Shown here in pieces: positions 49,662 through 55,818 of a stretch of DNA of 55,818 nt. The stretch spans positions 1 to 55,818 of the forward strand of contig JACREM010000047.1 of assembly GCA_016218215.1 (NCBI GenBank). Reading direction: 5' to 3'. The position numbers and the translations under genes were made by a program. The notes below the pieces were generated by a model. That model was not told the DNA's origin. It worked only from the letters and a program-made list of their open reading frames with translations, and made no database searches. This DNA is from Candidatus Gottesmanbacteria bacterium. GTDB taxonomy: Bacteria > Patescibacteriota > Microgenomatia > UBA10105 > UBA927. Each line of letters opens with the position of its first letter. The stretch's first letter is position 1.

Positions 49662-50108
49662 ATGCTACGAGAACAAATCAAAGAACAAATGCTTGCGTCT
49701 TTGAAAGACCATGATAAAGCGAAAGTAGAAACGCTCAGATTCTTGTTGGCCGGAATACAGCAAGCAGCGATAGCCAAATATGGCAATCTTTCGGATAGCA
49801 AGCTCTCAGATGCTGACGTATTGGATGTTATAAAAAAACAAGTAAAATCACATAAAGAGTCTATTTTTGCATTTAAAGAGGCCAAAAGAGCTGAGCTTGT
49901 TGAGAAGGAAACACAGGAACTTGCAATGTTAGAAGCATATCTGCCTTCTCAGATATCAGATGAGAAACTTATTGAAATGTTATCCCCAATAGTACAAAGC
50001 GGCGAGAAGAATTTTGGCCTTCTCATGAAGCTTGCTATGGAGAAAGTTGCCGGTAAGGCAGACGGATCCCGCGTTTCTCTCATATTAAAATCATTAATCC
50101 AAAAATAA
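49662..50108 (+). CDS. YqeY/GatB-related domain protein
   Basis: A 148-residue helical protein: MLREQIKEQMLASLKDHDKA, LRFLLAGIQQAAIAKYGNLS, VLDVIKKQVKSHKESIFAFK and AYLPSQISDEKLIEML. This is the YqeY domain also present at the C-terminus of GatB/GatE; it probably binds tRNA or supports amidotransferase assembly. It is 6 bp after rpsU and 7 bp before ybeY, as in many bacteria. Confidence 0.9.
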   Translation: MLREQIKEQMLASLKDHDKAKVETLRFLLAGIQQAAIAKYGNLSDSKLSDADVLDVIKKQVKSHKESIFAFKEAKRAELVEKETQELAMLEAYLPSQISDEKLIEMLSPIVQSGEKNFGLLMKLAMEKVAGKADGSRVSLILKSLIQK

Positions 50109-50115
50109 AATATTC

Positions 50116-50511
50116 ATGATTAATGTTCTCTTCCGCACAGAGTCTCACTATCCTGTCGATAGGAAAAAGATAGTAGAAAGCGTCACCCAAAGCCTTTCCA
50201 AAAAAGTAAAGAGCAAAACAGAGGTGAGTATATCTATCATTGGCGATAGGCTCATGAAAAGACTCAATAGTACGTACCGAAAAAAAGATACCACTACAGA
50301 CGTTCTCTCATTTCCGCAAAATGATCCTTCCGTACTCATGGCACCATTTGTCGATCCGCCTGACGGAATCTTATATCTTGGAGATATCCTCGTTTCGTTT
50401 CCTATGGCAGTAAAAGAAGCAGGGGAAGAAAATAAGCTAGTGGATGATACAATTGTTGAACTTGTGCTCCATGGACTGGATCATCTTTTAGGTATCCATC
50501 ACCCGGAATAG
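50116..50511 (+). CDS. ybeY: YbeY endoribonuclease
   Basis: A 131-residue zinc RNase involved in 16S rRNA maturation and quality control. RLNSTYRKKDTTTDVLSFPQ (the DVLSFP strand) and GDILVSFPMA are conserved. The zinc motif H-G-x-x-H-L-x-G-x-D-H is present with a change: HGLDHLLGIHH. The C-terminus is short. An unusual Met-Ala-Pro-rich insert (VLMAPFVDPP) is seen near 70. Confidence 0.9.
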   Translation: MINVLFRTESHYPVDRKKIVESVTQSLSKKVKSKTEVSISIIGDRLMKRLNSTYRKKDTTTDVLSFPQNDPSVLMAPFVDPPDGILYLGDILVSFPMAVKEAGEENKLVDDTIVELVLHGLDHLLGIHHPE

Positions 50512-50554
50512 CTTTATGAGCTCAACAACATGTTGAACTTTATAACTTATTACT

Positions 50555-51964
50555 ATGTCTTTTTATAGAACATATCGACCACAGACGATTGAAGAACTTG
50601 ATACAAAGGCAGTACGGGATTACGTACTCTCACTTCTTAAAAAAGACAAAAGCACACTGCCGCATGCATATGTACTCACGGGCCCAAAGGGCATAGGCAA
50701 AACGACGACCGCGCGACTCATCGCCAAGATTTTTAACTGCGTAAGGCCAATTAAATCCGGCGAACCCTGCGGAACATGCGACCAATGTACTGCTATTGCC
50801 AAAGGGCAGCACATGGATGTACTTGAGATCGACGCGGCAAGCAATACCGGTGTAGACAACATCAGAGAACTTCGCGACAGTATCAGCCTTACTCCGGGCA
50901 GCGGGGCATATAAGATATACATCATTGACGAGGTGCACATGCTTTCCACAGGAGCATTTAATGCACTCTTAAAAACGCTCGAAGAGCCTCCGGCTCACGC
51001 GATATTCATCCTCGCGACGACTGATCAGCAAAAAGTACCCGCCACCATCATTTCCCGATGCGTGAGGCTTCAATTTCAAAAAGCGGAAAAACAGGATATT
51101 CAAAGGGCTTTGGAGCGAATCATTGCAACGGAAAAAATTAGCATAGAACCGGATGCACTTTCTCTGATAGTAAATAGCGCAGATGGTTCATATCGCGATG
51201 CTGTAAAAAATTTAGAGCAATCAGCGCTTGCAGACGAAAAAATCACTCAAGAACACGTGTCAGAAACACTTTCTCTCTCAGACTCCTCCATCGTCCATGA
51301 GTATCTGGCTGCAGTAAAGGAAAAAAATGCACCAAAGGGACTCAAAATTTTAAACGATCTTCAAATTTCAGGAACAGATATAAAAATATTTATCTCTTCG
51401 TGCCTTTCGTATCTGGAAATCGAGTTTGTGCATCAAGCGTTGAACAAAACAAATACTCTCGAACTTACCCAAATCATCAACACGCTTATAAGCGCGTATG
51501 GAAACTTACGCATAAGTCCCATACCATTATTGCCTCTTGAAATTGCAACGATAGAAATCTGCAATCTCCCTACTACACCAGTCTTACCGACAAAAAACAC
51601 GCCGCCTCACACTCCATCGGTCTTAAAAGAAAAAGCAACCGCACCCAAAGAGGCAGAATCTCAGAAGAATGAATCTGAACAACATATTAAATCTGAAGAA
51701 AACGATCTTCTGACAATAGACACATTCAGCGAATGTTGGAAAGATTTTATAGAAGCCATGAAAGAGTATAATCATTCAATTAGCGGAGTATTGCGCTCAA
51801 CTCGGCCCAAGAGTGTAACTAAAGACACTGTCGTCATAGAGGCTTTTTATCCGTTTCATAAAGAAAAATTGTCCGTAGCACCCGTGCGAGAAGCACTTGC
51901 GCTTACCATAAAAAAATTGTTTGGAACCAAGGTCAACGTTGAGATTGTTCTCGGAAAAAAGTAA
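50555..51964 (+). CDS. dnaX: DNA polymerase III subunits gamma/tau
   Basis: A 469-residue clamp-loader ATPase. YRTYRPQTIEELDTKAV start, Walker A TGPKGIGKTTTARLIA (near 42), zinc Cys cluster NCVRPIKSGEPCGTCDQC (near 61-78), VLEIDAASNTGVDNIRELRD (Walker B region), YIIDEVHMLSTGAFNALLKT, LEEPPAHAIFILATTD and the sensor region. Residues 360-400 are a charged linker. The C-terminus (390-469) matches a tau-like domain V (SISGVLRSTRPKSVTKDTVV). No programmed frameshift slippery site is obvious. Confidence 0.93.
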   Translation: MSFYRTYRPQTIEELDTKAVRDYVLSLLKKDKSTLPHAYVLTGPKGIGKTTTARLIAKIFNCVRPIKSGEPCGTCDQCTAIAKGQHMDVLEIDAASNTGVDNIRELRDSISLTPGSGAYKIYIIDEVHMLSTGAFNALLKTLEEPPAHAIFILATTDQQKVPATIISRCVRLQFQKAEKQDIQRALERIIATEKISIEPDALSLIVNSADGSYRDAVKNLEQSALADEKITQEHVSETLSLSDSSIVHEYLAAVKEKNAPKGLKILNDLQISGTDIKIFISSCLSYLEIEFVHQALNKTNTLELTQIINTLISAYGNLRISPIPLLPLEIATIEICNLPTTPVLPTKNTPPHTPSVLKEKATAPKEAESQKNESEQHIKSEENDLLTIDTFSECWKDFIEAMKEYNHSISGVLRSTRPKSVTKDTVVIEAFYPFHKEKLSVAPVREALALTIKKLFGTKVNVEIVLGKK

Positions 51965-52003
51965 AATATACAAATTACAAATATACAAATTCACAATATT
52001 TAA
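51964..52003 (+). repeat. A-rich micro-repeat between dnaX and ybaB
   Basis: Degenerate units of about 10-12 bp (ATACAAATT, ACAAATATACAAATT, TCACAATATT). It is the same kind of A-rich low-complexity as the inserts in ppsA and acs. Confidence 0.45.
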
Positions 52004-52019
52004 ACAAAGGAGTAATACT

Positions 52020-52292
52020 ATGATGAACCCATTTAAAATGCTTGGAGATATGAATGAGATGAGAAAGCAGGCAGGAACCATACAAAAAGCACTCGAAGAA
52101 CAGGTGTTTGATGTAGCATACGGAACCGTAAAAATAAAAATTACCGGAAATCAAAACGTCTTAAGCGTTACGGAAAATGGCGTTGAACGAAATGACATCC
52201 GTACTGCTATAAATGATGCTATCAAAAAATCCCAGCAGGCAGCAGCAGGAAAACTCATGGAACTTTCCAAAAGCATGGGACAGGGACAGTAA
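52020..52292 (+). CDS. ybaB: YbaB/EbfC nucleoid-associated protein
   Basis: A 90-residue DNA-binding dimer. PFKMLGDMNEMRKQAGTIQK is the N-terminal helix, VAYGTVKIKITGNQNVLSVT the beta-sheet, and DIRTAINDAIKKSQQAAAGK the C-terminal helix. SD AAAGGAG lies 8-14 nt upstream of ATG 52020 (an ATG repeats at 52023). It follows dnaX as in most bacteria. Confidence 0.92.
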   Translation: MMNPFKMLGDMNEMRKQAGTIQKALEEQVFDVAYGTVKIKITGNQNVLSVTENGVERNDIRTAINDAIKKSQQAAAGKLMELSKSMGQGQ

Positions 52293-52327
52293 TAGTTTAA
52301 TGAAAAGTGAAAAATTGACTCAATACA

Positions 52328-53281
52328 ATGAACATATTAGTTACTGGAACGCTGGGATATGACTACATCATGGACTTTGACGGGCTCTTCGCCGAGAGAA
52401 TCATGCCGGAGCGTGTTCATAATCTGTCGTTAAGCTTCCTCGTAGATTCACTTTCAAAACAGCGCGGCGGAACAGCAGGAAACATAGCATACTCTCTTCA
52501 TCTTCTCAAGCTTTCACCGTTACTGCTTTCATCTGCGGGCAATGACTTCGGACCATATTTTAAGGAAATAAAACAACTTCGAATGAATACCAAAGGGATA
52601 TCTTTACATAGAGATGTCTCAACTGGATCGTACTTTGTCGTTACAGACAAAGCAGACAATCAGATAGGTTCGTTTTATATCGGTGCTTCAAAATACAACA
52701 AAGATATTTCTTTTTTACCATATATTCAAAAAAAATATCCAAACGATTCGTTTGCCATTATTTCGCCAAACATCCCTGATGCAATGAAAAAATATGTCAG
52801 AGAGTGTCTTACACTCAAAATCCCCTATATGTACGACCCGGCGTTTCAGATTGGAAGCATTGAACCTGATGAATTAAAAAAGGGGATAACTGGAGCTACT
52901 ATCGTCATAGCAAATGACTACGAAATAGGACTCATGCAGGATCGCCTTGAGATGACCCACGAAGAACTTATTGCCGAGGCAGGCATACTCATTACTACCC
53001 TTGGAAGTCGCGGATCGATCATCGAAACCATGAAAGATGCAATTCATATAAAGCCTGCAAAACCGAAGGAAATTCTTGACCCCACCGGAGCAGGAGATGC
53101 CTACAGAGCCGGATTTATCACAGGATTTCTAAAAAAATTTGATCTACCTACTTGCGGTCAGATGGGTTCTGTCACAGCCGCATATACGGTTGAAGCGTAT
53201 GGTACTCAAACACATGTGTTTACCGTAAAGGATTTTTGTTTGAGGTATGAAGAAAATTTTTATGACTCATTATTACTCTAA
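52328..53281 (+). CDS. PfkB-family kinase, probable adenosine kinase
   Basis: A 317-residue ribokinase-fold enzyme: VTGTLGYDYIMDFDGLF at the start, RGGTAGNIAYSLHLL (near 55, PfkB signature 1), DPAFQIGSIEPDELKK, ITTLGSRGSIIETM and the signature-2 sequence ILDPTGAGDAYRAGFITGFL (near 255, catalytic Asp). The neighbour sahH releases adenosine, so adenosine to AMP is the likely reaction; a ribokinase or fructokinase role cannot be excluded. It is followed by a 184-bp gap before sahH. Confidence 0.83.
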   Translation: MNILVTGTLGYDYIMDFDGLFAERIMPERVHNLSLSFLVDSLSKQRGGTAGNIAYSLHLLKLSPLLLSSAGNDFGPYFKEIKQLRMNTKGISLHRDVSTGSYFVVTDKADNQIGSFYIGASKYNKDISFLPYIQKKYPNDSFAIISPNIPDAMKKYVRECLTLKIPYMYDPAFQIGSIEPDELKKGITGATIVIANDYEIGLMQDRLEMTHEELIAEAGILITTLGSRGSIIETMKDAIHIKPAKPKEILDPTGAGDAYRAGFITGFLKKFDLPTCGQMGSVTAAYTVEAYGTQTHVFTVKDFCLRYEENFYDSLLL

Positions 53282-53395
53282 AAACACGTGTTATACTCGT
53301 GATTCACTGCTTCTGGTGCATTTAGTGCCCTATAATTGTTCTATAATTGATGAAATCCGGAGGAATGCACAGAGGATAATCGTACAAAAAACTCC

Positions 53396-53422
53396 TTGAC
53401 TCATAGTTCTCTAGGGTATACA
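53396..53422 (+). promoter_or_regulatory. Candidate promoter of sahH
   Basis: TTGACT (53396-53401) followed by TATACA (53417-53422, 15 bp) or TACAAA (53419-53424, 17 bp). The 53282-53465 gap also holds two TATAAT-like boxes (near 53331 and 53341) and a GGAGG before a five-codon ATG frame; no riboswitch fold was recognised. Confidence 0.4.
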
Positions 53423-53465
53423 AAGGGTGGGTAACAAAAATGAATAGAAGAAAGGAATACATCGT

Positions 53466-54734
53466 ATGAGTAAATACTTAAAACACAACGTGAAGGATCT
53501 GAATCTTTCAAAAGATGGTAAGCTTAAAATAGAATGGGCAGATCAGAACATGCCCGTACTAAAACAAATTCGCGAAGAATTTGCCAAAAATAAGCCGCTC
53601 AAAGGCATATCTATCGGCGCATGTCTTCATGTTACAAGCGAAACTGCCAATCTTATGCTCACATACAAAGCCGGCGGAGCTGATGTATCGCTTTGTGCAA
53701 GTAATCCTCTCTCAACACAGGACAGTGTCGCCGCATCTCTTGTTTCGGATTATGGCATACCTGTCTTTGCGATACATGGTGAAGATAAAAAAACATATTA
53801 CAAACATCTAAACAATGTTTTAGACTTTCGGCCCATGCTTACCGCCGACGACGGAGCGGATCTTGTAGCACTTCTTCATACCGAGAGAACACAACAACTC
53901 AGCGGTATGCTTGGAAGCGCGGAAGAAACTACAACCGGCGTCATACGCCTAAAGGCCATGGCTCGAGACGGAGCGTTAAGGCTTCCGGTACTCGCAGTAA
54001 ACGATAGCGATACAAAACACATGTTTGACAACAGATACGGTACTGGACAATCGACGGTAGACGGAATCGTTCGCGCAACCAATATCTTACTTGCAGGCAA
54101 AAGAGCGGTAGTGTGCGGATACGGATGGTGCGGCAGGGGCATAGCATCAAGGCTTCGGGGTCTTGGAGCCATTGTCACAGTAACAGAAGTTGATAGCGTC
54201 AAGGCCCTGGAAGCCGCAATGGATGGTTTTAGCGTCGATCAGATCTCGCGGGCAGTTCGATATGCTGATCTTATTATTACCGCAACCGGAGACAAAGAGG
54301 TGGTAAATATCGGCAGCATGAAAAAAATGAAGGAAGGCGCAATTATTGCAAATTCTGGTCATTTTAACGTGGAATTTGACTACGATGGGATGGTAAAATT
54401 TGCAAAGGCACGACGCACACTTCGAAATTCTCTCGAAGAGCTTACTCTTCCCGGCGGGAAACGAATTTATGCTCTGGCTGAGGGAAGGCTGGTCAACCTT
54501 GCGGCGGCGGAAGGACACCCAGCTGCAGTCATGGACATGAGTTTTGCAAATCAGGCTCTGGGTGCGGCATGGTTTTGCCACATGAAAGGAAAACTCAGGA
54601 CAAAAGTATACGTATTGCCAAAAGCGATAGATCAACGTGTAGCAAGACTCAAACTCAAGGCCATGAACATGCGCTTTGACAGATTAACCAAAGCGCAAAG
54701 GAAGTATCTTCATAGCTGGGAAGAAGGCACGTAA
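53466..54734 (+). CDS. ahcY: S-adenosylhomocysteine hydrolase
   Basis: A 422-residue NAD-dependent enzyme splitting SAH into homocysteine and adenosine. Conserved: ISIGACLHVTSETANLML (near 48), CASNPLSTQDSVAASLV (near 78), SDTKHMFDNRYGTGQSTVDG (near 181) with substrate-binding Lys/Asp/Asn and catalytic residues, the NAD fold VVCGYGWCGRGIASRLRGLG (near 215), and IANSGHFNVEFDYD, HPAAVMDMSFANQALG in the C-terminal domain. SD-like AGAAAGGA is present. Its ATG overlaps the stop of a 9-codon frame. Confidence 0.95.
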   Translation: MSKYLKHNVKDLNLSKDGKLKIEWADQNMPVLKQIREEFAKNKPLKGISIGACLHVTSETANLMLTYKAGGADVSLCASNPLSTQDSVAASLVSDYGIPVFAIHGEDKKTYYKHLNNVLDFRPMLTADDGADLVALLHTERTQQLSGMLGSAEETTTGVIRLKAMARDGALRLPVLAVNDSDTKHMFDNRYGTGQSTVDGIVRATNILLAGKRAVVCGYGWCGRGIASRLRGLGAIVTVTEVDSVKALEAAMDGFSVDQISRAVRYADLIITATGDKEVVNIGSMKKMKEGAIIANSGHFNVEFDYDGMVKFAKARRTLRNSLEELTLPGGKRIYALAEGRLVNLAAAEGHPAAVMDMSFANQALGAAWFCHMKGKLRTKVYVLPKAIDQRVARLKLKAMNMRFDRLTKAQRKYLHSWEEGT

Positions 54735-54751
54735 AATAATCAACTGCTTCT

Positions 54752-54780
54752 TGCAATTATTAAATATGTGTCATATTATG
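54752..54780 (+). promoter_or_regulatory. Promoter of the cystathionine beta-synthase gene
   Basis: TTGCAA (54752-54757), 17 bp, TATTAT (54775-54780), 24 nt before ATG 54804. Confidence 0.55.
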
Positions 54781-54803
54781 CACTGTAATTCTGCCTCTTT
54801 CTC

Positions 54804-55818
54804 ATGTATTACAGATCAATACTAGACCTCATTGGAAATACTCCACTTGTAAAAGTTAATGCGCTTAATCCAAATCCAAACGTAACTCTCCTCTCAAAAC
54901 TTGAATATTTTAATCCCGGTGGTTCAGTCAAAGATCGTATTGGTACGACCATGATTGATCGTGCCGAGAGACTTGGAAAGTTAAAACCTGGAGGAACCAT
55001 CGTCGAGCCTACGTCGGGAAATACCGGCACTGGTCTTGCCATGGTAGCGTCAATACGAGGATATAAAACAATCTTTGTCATGCCGGATAAAATGAGCGAC
55101 GAAAAGAGAAATTTACTTCGCGCATACGGTGCAAAGGTGGTCATCACTCCTACGGCAGTGCTTGCTGAAGATGAACGGAGTTACTATAAAGTGTCAGATA
55201 GACTTGCAAAAGAAATAAAAGGAGCCTATAAGCCGGATCAATACCACAATCCGGCAAACCCTGACGCACATTACAAAACTACAGGACCTGAAATCTGGAA
55301 CCAGACAGAAGGGAAAATTACCCATTTTGTCTGCGGCATGGGTACAGGAGGGACAATCACAGGAGTTGGAAAATATCTCAAAGAGAAAAATCCAAAAATC
55401 CAGATTATCGGAGTAGATCCGGTAGGATCAGTATATACTGAATATAAAAAATCTGGTAAATTTCCTAAGATATTTAAAACGTATAAAGTGGAGGGAGTGG
55501 GAGAAGATTTTATCCCTACCACTATTGATTTTCAATATATAGACGATGTTATACAGGTTGCAGATCAGGAATGTTTTCTGACAGCCCGAGAGTACGCCAG
55601 AAAAGAAGGCATACTCGTTGGTGGATCTTCTGGTATGGCGCTGTACGCAGCTCTTCGGCTCTCAAAAAAATTAACAGCAGGTACCATTGTGGTACTCCTG
55701 CCTGACAGCGGAAAATCATACCTCACAAAAATGTATAACGATGTATGGATGCGGGAAAACGGATTTTTACCACACGCATCTGAGGGTGTCACTATAGGAC
55801 AAGTTCTTTCAAAGAAAA
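54804..55818 (+). CDS. Cystathionine beta-synthase / cysteine synthase family (3' end outside window)
   Basis: An open frame of 338 codons to the edge. PLP-dependent: LDLIGNTPLVKVN, FNPGGSVKDRIG with Schiff-base Lys43, EPTSGNTGTGLAMVAS (near 72), FVCGMGTGGTITGVGKYLKE (near 175) and GGSSGMALYAALRL (near 275). The segment LPDSGKSYLTKMYNDVWMRE near 300 is typical of cystathionine beta-synthase rather than cysteine synthase, so C-terminal CBS domains are likely beyond the window. Homocysteine from SahH would be the natural substrate. Confidence 0.9.
   Translation, partial: MYYRSILDLIGNTPLVKVNALNPNPNVTLLSKLEYFNPGGSVKDRIGTTMIDRAERLGKLKPGGTIVEPTSGNTGTGLAMVASIRGYKTIFVMPDKMSDEKRNLLRAYGAKVVITPTAVLAEDERSYYKVSDRLAKEIKGAYKPDQYHNPANPDAHYKTTGPEIWNQTEGKITHFVCGMGTGGTITGVGKYLKEKNPKIQIIGVDPVGSVYTEYKKSGKFPKIFKTYKVEGVGEDFIPTTIDFQYIDDVIQVADQECFLTAREYARKEGILVGGSSGMALYAALRLSKKLTAGTIVVLLPDSGKSYLTKMYNDVWMRENGFLPHASEGVTIGQVLSKK

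Noticed and set aside
53282-53465. SAH riboswitch before sahH
   Set aside because: The conserved core and pseudoknot elements of SAH riboswitches are not seen in this 184-bp stretch.
1-55818. UGA-as-glycine code known from SR1/Gracilibacteria
   Set aside because: Several genes end with TGA in exact ATGA overlaps with the next gene (Kelch/GT4, gpmI/fbp, fbp/acs, yvcK/secG), which makes TGA a true stop.

Overview
The window looks like chromosomal DNA from a member of the Candidate Phyla Radiation (Patescibacteria). This rests on unusually compact versions of universal proteins (EF-Ts of 151 residues, IMP dehydrogenase without CBS domains, UvrC without its C-terminal HhH tail), an archaeal-type FBP aldolase/phosphatase, a bifunctional phosphoglucose/phosphomannose isomerase, a DUF5667-like protein, and tight gene packing with many ATGA overlaps. 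The code is the standard bacterial one, because TGA ends many genes at exact ATGA overlaps. I cannot place the class. No rRNA, CRISPR array, prophage or transposase is visible.

Layout. 1-1788: end of a cell-surface or glycosylation region (tail of an unidentified gene, 5'-degraded Kelch protein, GT4 glycosyltransferase). 1860-3208: tRNA-Glu followed by a small accessory patch holding a nucleotidyltransferase broken by an amber codon and a DUF5678-like/retropepsin pair with an 11-bp tandem repeat. 3291-5088: GNAT acetyltransferase, a protein of unknown function and a membrane protein, all on the minus strand. 5245-9130: repair and replication genes (DUF6504-like protein, Y-family polymerase, RarA, Nudix, HolA). 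9144-19753: sugar-phosphate and lower glycolytic/gluconeogenic genes (PMM/PGM, PGI/PMI, PEP synthase, enolase, iPGM, FBP aldolase/phosphatase, acetyl-CoA synthetase). 19767-21769: RsmI, DedA, LexA. 21906-30077: uvrB-uvrA-transglutaminase-uvrC. 30114-36085: YvlD-like protein, YvcK, SecG, solute-binding protein and a MacA/MacB-type exporter. 36156-39793: adenosine-deaminase-like protein, GuaB and GlyA. 39823-43798: rpsB (with a structured leader), tsf, frr, RseP and a DUF5667-like protein. 43813-46741: a T-box leader and proBAC. 46728-52292: CsaA, ProS, DHH-like protein, bS21, YqeY, YbeY, DnaX, YbaB. 52328-end: PfkB/adenosine-kinase-like protein, SahH and cystathionine beta-synthase, the last open at the window edge.

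Main regulatory signals. (1) A 12-bp motif, TTCGGGTWWWTW, occurs four times in two intergenic regions: upstream of the dinB cluster (twice) and between divergent lexA and uvrB (twice). One copy lies between the -35 and -10 of the predicted lexA promoter. I propose it as this lineage's LexA operator, which would place all of nucleotide excision repair, the Y-family polymerase and possibly the neighbouring minus-strand genes in one SOS regulon. (2) A T-box riboswitch with complete antiterminator and terminator precedes proBAC. (3) An attenuator-like hairpin plus U-tract sits directly before rpsB. (4) Several promoters have their -10 box only about 5-11 nt before the start codon, implying leaderless or nearly leaderless mRNAs.

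The metabolic genes fit a cell that scavenges nucleosides, makes sugar phosphates from three-carbon units and disposes of S-adenosylhomocysteine by SahH, an adenosine-kinase-like enzyme and cystathionine beta-synthase. Proline synthesis (proBAC with T-box) has AT-richer sequence than its surroundings and may have been acquired.
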